64,000 bases of DNA. It comes from Winogradskyella forsetii (GTDB lineage Bacteria > Bacteroidota > Bacteroidia > Flavobacteriales > Flavobacteriaceae). Below are positions 8,629 through 17,001 of the stretch, in pieces. The notes beneath the pieces are model-generated. The model saw only the letters and a list, made by a program, of their open reading frames with translations. It was not told the DNA's origin and searched no databases. The first letter of the stretch is position 1; every line of letters starts with the position of its first letter. The stretch covers positions 434,001 through 498,000 of the forward strand of contig NZ_CP053348.1 in NCBI RefSeq assembly GCF_013394595.1, written 5' to 3'. Both the position numbers and the translations under genes were made by a program.

Positions 8629-8935
8629 TCTCAATTTTAATTAATATACGTTTTTCATTTTCTTAGTTCATTTTGTCTTGATACACTACGGAGTTTAAAA
8701 CACTGTTTTAAATCAAAGTATGTTGTGAAGCAAAACCAAAAAAATCAAATTGAAATGAGGAATTTTTAATTCCTTAGTTGGAATAAAAACCAAAAATTAA
8801 ATCTAAATTTTTTCCAAGGCTTCAATAATTCTTAACGATTTAATTTTTATATTCTGCATTTCAATGGTCAATTCCTTGAATTGATATGGGAATTGAATTT
8901 CGACTAAGTAAAATCAAAAACCCACTATTTTTTTA
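8629..8935. other. Non-coding gap between pnp and arsM with a short possible gene remnant
   Basis: No full gene is seen. On the minus strand one frame is open for about 35 codons between stop codons, ending at a TAG near 8805, and reads like ordinary protein (KELTIEMQNIKIKSLRIIEA). It has an ATG only in its second half. This may be the tail of a decayed gene or chance. The rest is AT-rich with no clear hairpin or promoter box. Confidence 0.35.
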
Positions 8936-9751
8936 TTATTTCAAACTCCTAATCAGTTCCTTAAAGAGGATAATCATATTCGGTTCAGCTTTTTCGGCCA
9001 TGGCAATAATCTCTGAAATATCTACAGGTTTCAGGTTATCTGGGTCGCATTCATCAGTTAAAACAGAAACTGCAGCGGCTTTTAACTTTAAGTGGTTCGC
9101 AACAATGATTTCTGGAACTGTACTCATGCCAACAGCATCTGCACCAATAGTTTTCAGCATTCTGTATTCCGCTCGTGTTTCGAGTTGAGGACCAACAACA
9201 GAGGCATAAACCCCTTTGTGTAAGGTGATGTTGTGTTCTTTGGCGATACTTTCAAATTTCAAATTGATTTCAGCATCATATGGTGCGCTCATATCGGTAA
9301 ATCGTTCTCCCAATTCCGAAACGCCTTTAAAAGCTAATGGCGAACCGCCTTGAAGATTGATATGATCCTCAATAAGCATTAATTCGCCTTTCTTAAAGTT
9401 GAGATTAATAGCGCCAGAAGCATTAGAAACCAAAAGGGTTTTTATGCCCAATTTTTCCATAATCCGAACAGGAAAAGTGACATCTTGTAAGGTATAACCT
9501 TCGTAAACATGAAAACGTCCTTGCATCACAACAACTTTCTTTCCTTTCAGAAGGCCGTAAATCAATTTGCCTTTATGAAACTCAACGGTTGCTGTGGGAA
9601 AGTTGGGTATGTGGTTATAACTTGCTTCTGCTAAGATATCGATTTCATCAATCAATTGTCCTAAACCTGTACCTAAAATGATACCGATTTCAGGCTTTTC
9701 AAAACCTTTGCTTTGTAAGTATTCTGTGCTTTCATTAATAAATTTAATCAT
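8936..9751 (-). CDS. Purine-nucleoside phosphorylase, trimeric (PNP-I) type
   Basis: This 271-residue enzyme matches the mammalian-like trimeric PNP family. Visible motifs are GTGLGQL for phosphate, VEFHKGKL, MQGRFHVYEGY, the NASGAIN loop, and the base-binding segments GPQLETRAEYRML and VGMSTVPE. It cleaves purine nucleosides with phosphate to base plus ribose-1-phosphate. It sits between transferase 1 and arsM. In this setting it may remove adenine from the 5'-deoxy-5'-arsenoadenosine product of ArsS, although a housekeeping salvage role is equally consistent with the sequence. A hairpin (9758-9775) supplies AGGAA 7 bases before the ATG. Confidence 0.9.
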   Translation of the reverse strand: MIKFINESTEYLQSKGFEKPEIGIILGTGLGQLIDEIDILAEASYNHIPNFPTATVEFHKGKLIYGLLKGKKVVVMQGRFHVYEGYTLQDVTFPVRIMEKLGIKTLLVSNASGAINLNFKKGELMLIEDHINLQGGSPLAFKGVSELGERFTDMSAPYDAEINLKFESIAKEHNITLHKGVYASVVGPQLETRAEYRMLKTIGADAVGMSTVPEIIVANHLKLKAAAVSVLTDECDPDNLKPVDISEIIAMAEKAEPNMIILFKELIRSLK

Positions 9752-9757
9752 ATTTAT

Positions 9758-9775
9758 CTTCCTTGAAAAAGGAAG
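9758..9775. repeat. Small hairpin supplying AGGAA before pnp
   Basis: CTTCC TTGAAAAA GGAAG forms a short stem-loop in the 30-base gap between the transferase 1 stop and the pnp start. On the minus strand its second arm (GGAAG) gives AGGAA 7 bases from the ATG. Confidence 0.7.
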
Positions 9776-9781
9776 TCTGTT

Positions 9782-10417
9782 TTATTGGTTAAAAATTTCT
9801 ACTTGTATTTTTTCTTGTAATTTTAAGTTGGATTTATAAAAATCTGAAGCAATTAAATCTTCATAAGTATCGATGTCATTTAAAGTGTCTAAGGTACTAA
9901 CTGCAATATTATTTTTATGTAACTCTTGTAACGTTTCAGTTAATAGATGAGGTTGACTCCAAGGTTTATTCGTAAAAATCGAGGTGTGCATCTTAGATAA
10001 ACCGACTAAATAATAACCACCATCTTCCGCTGGTCCGAAGACGACGTCGCTGGTTTCTAATGCTTTTAGGCCGTTGCTGATATGTGTAGAACTTATTTCA
10101 GGTAAATCGGAACCAATTAAAACAATTTTTTTATAACCTGAATCAAATCCATCTTTAAAAGCATTAAGCATGCGTTCCCCTAAATCCTTTCCATTTTGAA
10201 CGGTTTTAGAATCGTTTTTCCATTTGGTATTCACAACGGCATTCGAGAAATAAATGCGTTTGTCAACCGTTAAAGCTTCAGTTGCATTTTCGGTAATCTT
10301 AACCAATTCAGAATACACCTCAAAAGCACCAAAATCGCCGATGGTTTTAGCGAGTCGTGTTTTTACAGTACCTAATTTTATGTTTTTTACAAACACAATT
10401 ACAAGCGAATCAGTCAT
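9782..10417 (-). CDS. Arsenosugar-cluster transferase 1 (CofC-like nucleotidyl/glycosyl transferase, DUF2064)
   Basis: The 211-residue protein has the fold signature of the CofC/DUF2064 group: VKNIKLGTVKTRLAKTIG at the N-terminus, then IGSDLPEIS and GPAEDGGYYLVGL. This is the family named rSAM/selenodomain-associated transferase 1, later arsenosugar biosynthesis glycosyltransferase. It is found together with transferase 2 and ArsS in many genomes. It likely activates or transfers a nucleotide-linked group for the arsenosugar head. Its start overlaps the end of the rhodanese gene by 8 bases, so the two are coupled. Confidence 0.85.
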   Translation of the reverse strand: MTDSLVIVFVKNIKLGTVKTRLAKTIGDFGAFEVYSELVKITENATEALTVDKRIYFSNAVVNTKWKNDSKTVQNGKDLGERMLNAFKDGFDSGYKKIVLIGSDLPEISSTHISNGLKALETSDVVFGPAEDGGYYLVGLSKMHTSIFTNKPWSQPHLLTETLQELHKNNIAVSTLDTLNDIDTYEDLIASDFYKSNLKLQEKIQVEIFNQ

Positions 10418-10904
10418 ATATTTTATTGCCTTTTAGGAGCCACTGGCTCCAAGTTTTTGAAAATGCATGGACATTTTCTGTGGGTTCATCTTTGTTATTG
10501 TAAACCTTAAAACCGTTATTTTTCCATTCAAAAATACCACCAAATAAATTAAAAACATTAGCGTAACCGGCTTTCTCAAGTTGTTCAGCAATGTTTTCAG
10601 AACGTATGCCTAAGGAACAATACACAACTATCATTTGTTGTTTGTCGTTAAGTTGTTTTGACGTTTCCTGTAAATCAAAATCATTATAACCAACATGAAT
10701 GGCATTTTTTAAATGACTTACATTATATTCTTCTGCTTCACGCGCATCAAGAAGGATGGCTTTCGTTTTTGGCATCGCCAATTCCTGCACAGAGATATAT
10801 GGGACGCTTTCAGAATTATGTCTATTCAATAATTCAGTAATTGGTTCTTGCGAAAAACCGAGCGCAGTAAAAAATAGGAATATGAATGTAATTTTCGTTT
10901 TCAT
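10410..10904 (-). CDS. Exported rhodanese-like protein
   Basis: Using the ATG at 10904 gives 164 residues with a clear signal peptide (FIFLFFTALGFSQE), so the protein is exported. A longer frame from 10949 would overlap arsS and hide the signal, so it was not chosen. The single rhodanese domain has LLDAREAEEYNVSHL near the start and the active-site loop YCSLGIRS with its catalytic Cys. Rhodaneses move sulfane sulfur or act as Cdc25-like thiol enzymes. In this cluster a thiol or arsenic-handling role outside the cytoplasm is possible. It is 11 bases downstream of arsS and overlaps transferase 1. Confidence 0.85.
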   Translation of the reverse strand: MKTKITFIFLFFTALGFSQEPITELLNRHNSESVPYISVQELAMPKTKAILLDAREAEEYNVSHLKNAIHVGYNDFDLQETSKQLNDKQQMIVVYCSLGIRSENIAEQLEKAGYANVFNLFGGIFEWKNNGFKVYNNKDEPTENVHAFSKTWSQWLLKGNKIYD

Positions 10905-10915
10905 AATTACGAGAT

Positions 10916-11983
10916 TCATGCATCCGCAGGAATTGTATTTCCCTGACAACTACTTCCTGCACCAGCCGTACAACCATAACAATGTTGCGAGATGACAATA
11001 TCTCTACCTTCAAGCAGTTCTTCATTATATTCTGAAATATGCTTAACCTTACTATTCACAGGCAATTCCAACATTTGGTTAAAATCACAATCAAACAAAT
11101 AACCATCCCAACTTATAGATAATGTGTTGGTGCACATCACATTTTTTACTGCGGCAGGATTATATGCTTCTACTAGTGAGTACATATAATCTTCATAATT
11201 TTCAGAAGCAATTAAATAATCTAAAAAGCGTGCAATTGGTAAATTGGTAATAGCAAATAAATTATGAAATTGAATATTGAAATCTTCAAGCAAAGCCTTT
11301 TTGAAATCCTTCTCCATGGCGGCTTGGTCTCCAGGCAAAAATGCGCCCGAAGGATTATAAACCAAATCTAATCTAAAGTCAGAATTGGGCATGCCATAAC
11401 CCACTGCATTTAATTCTTGTAAAGCTTTTATGGATTTGTCAAAAACACCATCGCCACGCTGTTTGTCAGTTTTACCTCTTGTCCAATGTGGCATTGAGCT
11501 CACAACATGAACATTATGCTTCTTAAAGAATTCGGGTAAATCGTAATATTTTTTATTGGCACGTATAATGGTTAAATTAGAACGGACTATAAAGTCCTTG
11601 ATTCCGACTTTAGCAGCCTCTTCAACAAACCATCTAAAATCGGGATTCATTTCTGGTGCGCCACCAGTTAAATCTAAGGTATGCGCTCCAGAATTTTTAA
11701 TCACTTCAAGACATTGTCTCATGGTGTCCCGTGTCATTATCTCTTTACGATCCGGACCAGCATCTACATGGCAATGATCGCAAACTTGGTTGCACATATA
11801 ACCCACATTAATTTGAAGAATCTCTAATTTTTTGGCTTTAAGTGGAAATTGATTGGATTCAGAAATCTTATTTTTAAAAGTAGGCAATTCGCCAGTTTGA
11901 AAAATTCCATTCGAGAGAATTTCGAGTTGCTTATTGCTCTGTGCTAAATCGCTTCCTTGTTTTTTTAGTGATTTTACTGCCAT
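10916..11983 (-). CDS. arsS: Arsenosugar biosynthesis radical SAM protein ArsS
   Basis: The 355-residue protein has the radical SAM iron-sulfur motif CNQVCDHC (Cys64, Cys68, Cys71) and the SAM-binding DLTGGAPEMNP. A cysteine-rich tail HCYGCTAGAGSSC (Cys335, Cys338, Cys346) defines the former rSAM/selenodomain family. In some relatives a tail residue is selenocysteine, whereas here all are ordinary Cys codons. ArsS is understood to transfer the 5'-deoxyadenosyl group of SAM to dimethylated arsenic, making the nucleoside precursor of arsenosugars. It is the second gene of the cluster, 80 bases after the AhpD-like gene. Confidence 0.92.
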   Translation of the reverse strand: MAVKSLKKQGSDLAQSNKQLEILSNGIFQTGELPTFKNKISESNQFPLKAKKLEILQINVGYMCNQVCDHCHVDAGPDRKEIMTRDTMRQCLEVIKNSGAHTLDLTGGAPEMNPDFRWFVEEAAKVGIKDFIVRSNLTIIRANKKYYDLPEFFKKHNVHVVSSMPHWTRGKTDKQRGDGVFDKSIKALQELNAVGYGMPNSDFRLDLVYNPSGAFLPGDQAAMEKDFKKALLEDFNIQFHNLFAITNLPIARFLDYLIASENYEDYMYSLVEAYNPAAVKNVMCTNTLSISWDGYLFDCDFNQMLELPVNSKVKHISEYNEELLEGRDIVISQHCYGCTAGAGSSCQGNTIPADA

Positions 11984-12063
11984 ATTTTAATTTATGAATT
12001 ACAATTTACAATTTACGAATTATGGAAAATCTACAATCGTAAATCTGCAATCGTATTTCGTGT

Positions 12064-12399
12064 TTATCCATCCAATTTATTAACCTTATTCATCATTTGC
12101 ACACCATGAACAAGTGTCGCTCCACTTTTTATTGCAGCTCCAACATGTATAGCCTCCATCATTTCTTCTTTAGTAACGCCACGTTGAAGCGTATCTTTAG
12201 AATAAGCATCTATACAATAAGGACATTGTTCGGTATGTGCTACTGCTAATGCAATTAATGATTTCTCTCGTGCGGTTAACGCACCTTCTTCAAACACTTT
12301 TCCGTAATACTCAAAAAACTTATTTCCAAGTTCTTCACTCCATTCGGTAATGTTTCCGAATTTTCTTAAATCTGCAGGATCGTAGTATGTTTTAGACAT
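12064..12399 (-). CDS. Arsenosugar biosynthesis-associated AhpD/peroxidase-like protein
   Basis: A 111-residue member of the carboxymuconolactone decarboxylase/AhpD superfamily. The helical core carries the CPYC redox pair and the EEMMEAIHVGAAIKSGATLVHG segment typical of the family. The usual CxxCxxxH proton-relay histidine is absent: after CPYC the sequence is IDAY, with Tyr in the His position. That variant matches the proteins found beside ArsS and called arsenosugar-associated peroxidase-like. It is the first gene of the cluster and probably keeps thiols or arsenic in a suitable redox state. Confidence 0.85.
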   Translation of the reverse strand: MSKTYYDPADLRKFGNITEWSEELGNKFFEYYGKVFEEGALTAREKSLIALAVAHTEQCPYCIDAYSKDTLQRGVTKEEMMEAIHVGAAIKSGATLVHGVQMMNKVNKLDG

Positions 12400-12471
12400 T
12401 TGTATGGTTTTTCAGTTCGTTATATTACTTACGTAAAAAATACGTATTGGGTTTTTGTCGAAAAATAAACT

Positions 12472-12479
12472 CAAACTTA
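12472..12479 (-). promoter_or_regulatory. Putative -7 promoter box of the arsenosugar cluster
   Basis: TAAGTTTG on the minus strand matches the Bacteroidota -7 consensus TAnnTTTG. It lies 73 bases before the first gene of the cluster in a divergent intergenic region. No convincing -33 TTTG was seen at the usual distance. The palindrome TACGTA..TACGTA sits between box and gene. Confidence 0.4.
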
Positions 12480-12577
12480 ACAGAAAAAATAGCAGAAAGC
12501 TAATTTAATTTAAGGCAACAATTGAAATATAGAATACACTAAAAAAGTCTTACTTTTAATTCCTGTTTTTTAAATAA

Positions 12578-13360
12578 ATGAAACACTGGATTGAACTTTT
12601 ATCAGAATTTAAAGCGAAACAAGAACCTGTGGCATTAATAACAGTTTCAAAATGCTTAGGGTCAACACCTTGTAGGGTTGGTTCGCGAATGCTAGTAACG
12701 AAAGACAAAGAATTTTACGGAACCATAGGAGGAGGGAAGCTAGAGTTTAAAGCTATTGACGAGGCTATTAGGGCATTAAAAGAGAACAGAATTATTGAAT
12801 CTACATACACTTTAGGACCTGAATTTGAACAATGCTGTGGCGGAAAAGTTGAATTTATAATAGAACCCATGAACCAATCACCAGAATTATACATATTTGG
12901 CGCAGGACATATCGGTGTTGAAATTGCCAAACTTTTAGTCGGTACACCTTTTGAAGTCCATCTTATAGATTCTAGAGACGATTGGTTTTCTAATTTCCGT
13001 TTGGATGAAAGCATTAAGACACATCAAGCCACGGAAACCGATTTTAAAACCTTCAGTGATATTGTAAAATGGGGAAATCGTTGTTATATTTTAGTGCTCA
13101 CACATAATCATGCAATTGACTTTGATATTATTGCGATGGCCTTGCAAAACGAAACCAAGTTTTTAGGATTAATAGGTAGCAAAACCAAAAAAGTGCGTTT
13201 CAATAATATGTTAATTAAGGACATGAATATGGAAGACGGTATGAAAAATGTGGTTTGCCCAATCGGGTTGAATATTGGAGGCCATACACCAAAAGAGATT
13301 GCGATTAGTGTAGTTGCACAGTTGCTTCAGGTTTATTATAAAAACTCAGTTAATTTGTAA
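12578..13360 (+). CDS. xdhC: XdhC family molybdenum-enzyme maturation protein
   Basis: The 260-residue protein has an N-terminal XdhC/CoxI domain (GSTPCRVGSRM at 28-38, GTIGGGKLE at 48-56, CCGGKVE at 86-92) and a C-terminal Rossmann-like domain starting FGAGHIGVEIAKLL at 107. XdhC binds the sulfurated molybdenum cofactor and inserts it into xanthine dehydrogenase. It is transcribed away from the arsenosugar cluster. It also faces xdhBA across two unknown genes, so it is not in the same transcript as its target enzyme. Confidence 0.9.
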   Translation: MKHWIELLSEFKAKQEPVALITVSKCLGSTPCRVGSRMLVTKDKEFYGTIGGGKLEFKAIDEAIRALKENRIIESTYTLGPEFEQCCGGKVEFIIEPMNQSPELYIFGAGHIGVEIAKLLVGTPFEVHLIDSRDDWFSNFRLDESIKTHQATETDFKTFSDIVKWGNRCYILVLTHNHAIDFDIIAMALQNETKFLGLIGSKTKKVRFNNMLIKDMNMEDGMKNVVCPIGLNIGGHTPKEIAISVVAQLLQVYYKNSVNL

Positions 13361-13504
13361 AATTGTTCCTTTGAGGGGACTTTAGGGTGTAAAACAATAA
13401 TACCATTTCAGACTAACTAAAGATCAATAGTTAATGAAATTCTGAATCATTATAAAATTAAGAATTCTATACTTCTTTCAATAAAGGATTCTCAGTTAAA
13501 ATTA

Positions 13505-14011
13505 TTAATTTTCGGCTGTATCTAAACCATATTTTGAAATTGATAAATAATTATTACATTCTGAACATACTACAATTTGGTCTTCATATACGTCATAAAA
13601 ATCGATTTCTACAAAACATTCGGGACAATTATCATAAACAGCTTCATATATATTCTCACAATTATAATACTGGCGATAACCTGAATATCTTCCTGTAAAT
13701 ATAGTTTGGTTTTTATGTTTTCTATTCTCTTCTAAAATTACTTTAGTACTATATAAAAAACTGGTGCCTTTTGGGGTTTGTTTCAAATTGCATTCATAAA
13801 TGTATCCTATCGAACAGTGAGGGCAAGAAAATTGAACATTTGTTTTAGTTATAACAGCATCGACTGATTTTAGTATTTCAGCATATGTCATTTTATTTGG
13901 TTCTTTACCATATTTTTTTAGCTTAGACTTGTATTTAGATTTTATTTCAGGCATATCTATTATTGCTAGATAAAATGTTTTTTTACAACAATGGCAATTT
14001 TTAATGTTCAT
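13505..14011 (-). CDS. Unknown protein with multiple zinc-ribbon cysteine pairs
   Basis: The 168-residue cytoplasmic protein has cysteines in four clusters: CHCC (6-9), CPHC (63-66, with Cys74), CPEC (129-132) and CSEC (149-152). They look like two or more zinc ribbons. There is a Lys-rich stretch at 24-40 and many tyrosines between the ribbons. No family is recognised. The spacing resembles small nucleic-acid or protein-binding zinc proteins. Neighbours (xdhC, a membrane protein) give no clue. Confidence 0.65.
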   Translation of the reverse strand: MNIKNCHCCKKTFYLAIIDMPEIKSKYKSKLKKYGKEPNKMTYAEILKSVDAVITKTNVQFSCPHCSIGYIYECNLKQTPKGTSFLYSTKVILEENRKHKNQTIFTGRYSGYRQYYNCENIYEAVYDNCPECFVEIDFYDVYEDQIVVCSECNNYLSISKYGLDTAEN

Positions 14012-14041
14012 GTTTGAATAAAATTTTGTTCAAAGTCAAAT

Positions 14042-14563
14042 TTAACTAAAAATCACCTCACTCAAAGCATAATAAATAGCCATAATCGCGGAAAAGATAG
14101 CAGATCCCAAAAAACGCCATTTAATCTTAAATCGATTTTGAATGATATAATTCGCCAAAAACGAAATAGGAATATTAACTAAAAATGACCAAAAAGCAAT
14201 TTCTAAAAGACTAAAGTTAATATCACCAAATTCACCAGAAAACAATTGAATAAATAATAAATGCCTAGCAATCCAAAGTGGATTAAAATAAGCGATAGCT
14301 AATAAGGTTTTTGCCAATGTCGCTTTTAGACCTTTTAGATGGATGGTTTTTTTTACAATCCAATCGAAATAATTTGGGATTTCAAAGGCATAGAATGTGG
14401 CACCAACGAACATCATTCCTAACAATCGATATATTGAAAATTCATCCAATAAGAATGCAGCAATGGTATCACCAGCACTGTAGATAAGTGCGCCTTTGAT
14501 GATGTTTTGTTTTTTGTAGTGTAGTGCGATAAGTTGTTCGTTTGTTATCCTGCAAGGTTTCAA
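14042..14563 (-). CDS. Unknown four- to five-helix membrane protein with repeat-disturbed start
   Basis: The frame is open over about 173 residues with hydrophobic segments near 24-40, 45-60, 83-105, 118-142 and 150-170. AGDTIAAFLLDEFSIYRLLGMMFVGATFYAFE gives a weak likeness to the Mpv17/PMP22 group, which I would not insist on. There is no ATG before Met51. The only early start is TTG at 14563, which lies inside a family A repeat that also encodes the first residues KPCRI. Either a non-ATG start is used or the original start was removed by the repeat, making this a damaged gene. It follows xdhB by about 100 bases. Confidence 0.5.
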   Translation of the reverse strand: MKPCRITNEQLIALHYKKQNIIKGALIYSAGDTIAAFLLDEFSIYRLLGMMFVGATFYAFEIPNYFDWIVKKTIHLKGLKATLAKTLLAIAYFNPLWIARHLLFIQLFSGEFGDINFSLLEIAFWSFLVNIPISFLANYIIQNRFKIKWRFLGSAIFSAIMAIYYALSEVIFS

Positions 14564-14624
14564 AAACCTTGTAGGTATCGATTATAATTTCATACCTACA
14601 AGGTCAAAAAGAGACCTTGCAGGA
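14548..14624. repeat. Family A composite double hairpin (77 bp)
   Basis: Two hairpins with arms of the TCCTGCAAGGT / ACCTTGTAGG type are separated by about 12 AT-rich bases, and the outermost arms are also complementary. The same composite occurs at 52070-52144 and 60068-60144. Here it covers the beginning of the membrane-protein frame. Confidence 0.9.
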
Positions 14625-14664
14625 TTGCTACGAATTTTAGTAGCTGTCTTTTTATAATTGTCCA

Positions 14665-17001
14665 TTATGGGCTTTTATACAATCCCATCAAAACCTTCTC
14701 AGGTGTCATAGGAGCATGAAACTTCATATCATATTTAGGATTAAACGCTTTAATCGCATTCTGAATTGCAAAGTAAGCGCCAATACCATACATTAATGGT
14801 GGCTCACCAACAGCTTTAGATTTTAAAATGGCCAAGTCATGACCTTTAGTTTGTAAGGGTAAGGTTTCTACACGTTTTGGTACTGAAAAAATATCGGGAA
14901 TTTTATAGGTCGATAAGGCATTGGATAATAATTTCCCGTTGTCATTATAGGCTATTTCTTCCATCGTCATCCAACCGATCCCTTGAACCAAAGCCCCTTC
15001 AACCTGACCCAGATCTATACCTTCACTCATACTTTTACCATAATCATGAACTATTTTTACCGAATCAAATTCATAAGTGCCACGCATGCAATCTACTGTT
15101 GTTGTAATGATAGAAGTTCCGTAAACATGATAGGCAAAGGGATGGCCTTTTTCCTTGGTTTTATCAAAATGGATTTCTGGTGTGGCATAGTGTGCGTTTT
15201 CAGTTAAAGCCACACGTTTTAGCATGGCTTTACTGATAAGTTCTGTCCAAGATAAATCCGATTTTTTATCATTGATATGGACAAATTCATATCGTAAAGT
15301 GATATCCTCATTTTTAGTTTTTAATTCTTCTTTCGCTACCATTTTTAAGCGTTCCAAAAGTGCCTTGCAGGCTTTTAAAGTCGCTTTTCCATTTAAATCG
15401 GCAGTAGAACTAGCCGCAGAAGGCGAGGTGTTGGCGACACGAGTGGTATTGGTCGTTTCAATCTTAATTTTTTCAATAGGAATCGAAAATACATCAGCGG
15501 CAATTTGCATCATTTTGGTATTAACGCCTTGTCCCATTTCTACAGCAGCTGTGCTGATTCCAACACTTCCATCCAAGTAAATGTGAACCAATGCACGTGC
15601 ATGGTTCATTGGTGTGTTGGTAAATGAAATGCCAAAGCAAATCGGCATAAAAGCAATCCCTTTTTTAAAGCTTGAATTAGTGTTATTGAAATCTTCAACC
15701 TCTTGTTCCAAAGTTTCAATATCAAATAAATCTTTAGCCGCATGCCATGAATTTTTTGCTTCTACCAATTTGGCAATTTGTCCATAAGAAAATGTGTCAT
15801 TTTCATCCAATAAATTCGCTTCTTGAATGTCTCTTGAAGTCACACCAATTTCATGAGCTGCTTTTGCAATGGCAGACTCAATAACGAACATCCCTTGCGG
15901 ACCACCAAAACCTCGAAAAGCGGTGTTCGGTGGTAAATTGGTTTTACAACTTGCTACGGAAACATTTACATTGGGAACAAAGTAACTATTTGTGGCGTGG
16001 AATAAGGTTCGCTCAGCAACGGCAGGAGACAAGTCGGCTGCTGCACCAGCATTTTGTAGAAATTCAGCTTCATAAGCCAATATTTTTAAGTCTTTGGATA
16101 AGCCGATTTTATAGGTGCTTTCATAAGGATGGCGTTTACCTGTCATACGTAAATCGTCGTGACGGTTTAATACTAATTTTACGGATTGATTGAGATGAAA
16201 CGTTGCTAGAGCAGCCATTACAGCCCAAGGTGTTGCTTGGTCTTCTTTGCCGCCAAAACCACCACCAAGACGTGTAACATCGACTTCAATTTTGTGCATG
16301 GCCACACCCAAAACTCTGGCCGTAGTCGCTTGTACAGCGGTTGGTCCTTGTGTTGACGAGGTGATTTTTATATGACCATTTTCCATCGGTTCAGCGTAAG
16401 CACCTTGTGTTTCGATGTATAAATGTTCCTGTCCGTTTGAAAAGGTTTCGCCTTCAAAAATATAATCGCAATTCTTAAACGCCTCTTCTGCATCACCTAA
16501 GGAAAAGGAGCGTGGTTTGTTAATTAAACTGCCTTTGGCCTTGGCATCTTTGGCAGTAGTAATCACAGGGAGTTCTTCGATGTCGATGTCTATCAATTCT
16601 CTTGCTTTTCTGGCAATAAATTCGGTTTCTGCAACAATCAAAGCAATAGGCATACCCCAAAAATGGACTTCGGCTTCTGCAAATAATGGTTCATCTGCAA
16701 TGATGCCACCAATTTCATTTTTGCCTGGAATATCTTTATAGGTAAAAATACGTTGCACACCTTCCAAAGCTTCGGCTTTAGAATAATCGATACTTTTTAT
16801 TTTTCCATGAGCTTTAGGCGAATCAAAAACCACAGCGTGAAAGGTGCCTTGTCTAATATTTACATCGTCAACATAGAGAGATTCGCCGCGAACATGCGTG
16901 TAAGAATCCCTGTTTTTGATGCTTTTTTTGAGGGATTTTGAAACCGCATCCAATTCAGAATTCAACGTGTTATGTGATTTGTTTTTAGGCATGTTGAACA
17001 A
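14665..17001 (-). CDS. xdhB: Xanthine dehydrogenase, molybdopterin-binding subunit
   Basis: The 778-residue protein has the two domains of the aldehyde oxidase/xanthine dehydrogenase molybdenum subunit. The N-terminal domain includes RGESLYVDD, and the cofactor-binding domain has QGPTAVQ and GGGFGGKE (246-253). AFRGFGGPQG follows, and KAVGEPPL holds the catalytic glutamate at about residue 733. It oxidises hypoxanthine and xanthine to urate at the Mo centre with electrons passed to XdhA. It overlaps the end of xdhA by 17 bases. A second ATG three codons in is also possible. Length is normal for the bacterial split enzyme. Confidence 0.93.
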   Translation of the reverse strand: MFNMPKNKSHNTLNSELDAVSKSLKKSIKNRDSYTHVRGESLYVDDVNIRQGTFHAVVFDSPKAHGKIKSIDYSKAEALEGVQRIFTYKDIPGKNEIGGIIADEPLFAEAEVHFWGMPIALIVAETEFIARKARELIDIDIEELPVITTAKDAKAKGSLINKPRSFSLGDAEEAFKNCDYIFEGETFSNGQEHLYIETQGAYAEPMENGHIKITSSTQGPTAVQATTARVLGVAMHKIEVDVTRLGGGFGGKEDQATPWAVMAALATFHLNQSVKLVLNRHDDLRMTGKRHPYESTYKIGLSKDLKILAYEAEFLQNAGAAADLSPAVAERTLFHATNSYFVPNVNVSVASCKTNLPPNTAFRGFGGPQGMFVIESAIAKAAHEIGVTSRDIQEANLLDENDTFSYGQIAKLVEAKNSWHAAKDLFDIETLEQEVEDFNNTNSSFKKGIAFMPICFGISFTNTPMNHARALVHIYLDGSVGISTAAVEMGQGVNTKMMQIAADVFSIPIEKIKIETTNTTRVANTSPSAASSTADLNGKATLKACKALLERLKMVAKEELKTKNEDITLRYEFVHINDKKSDLSWTELISKAMLKRVALTENAHYATPEIHFDKTKEKGHPFAYHVYGTSIITTTVDCMRGTYEFDSVKIVHDYGKSMSEGIDLGQVEGALVQGIGWMTMEEIAYNDNGKLLSNALSTYKIPDIFSVPKRVETLPLQTKGHDLAILKSKAVGEPPLMYGIGAYFAIQNAIKAFNPKYDMKFHAPMTPEKVLMGLYKSP

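Noticed and set aside
10905..10949. Longer start for the rhodanese gene
   Set aside because: It would overlap arsS and bury the evident signal peptide. The ATG at 10904 exposes it.
11996..12060. Short AT-rich tandem-like motif (AATTTACAATTTACGAATT) before arsS, with a similar stretch at 54970-55014
   Set aside because: Low-complexity similarity between two AT-rich gaps. Too weak to call a repeat family by eye.
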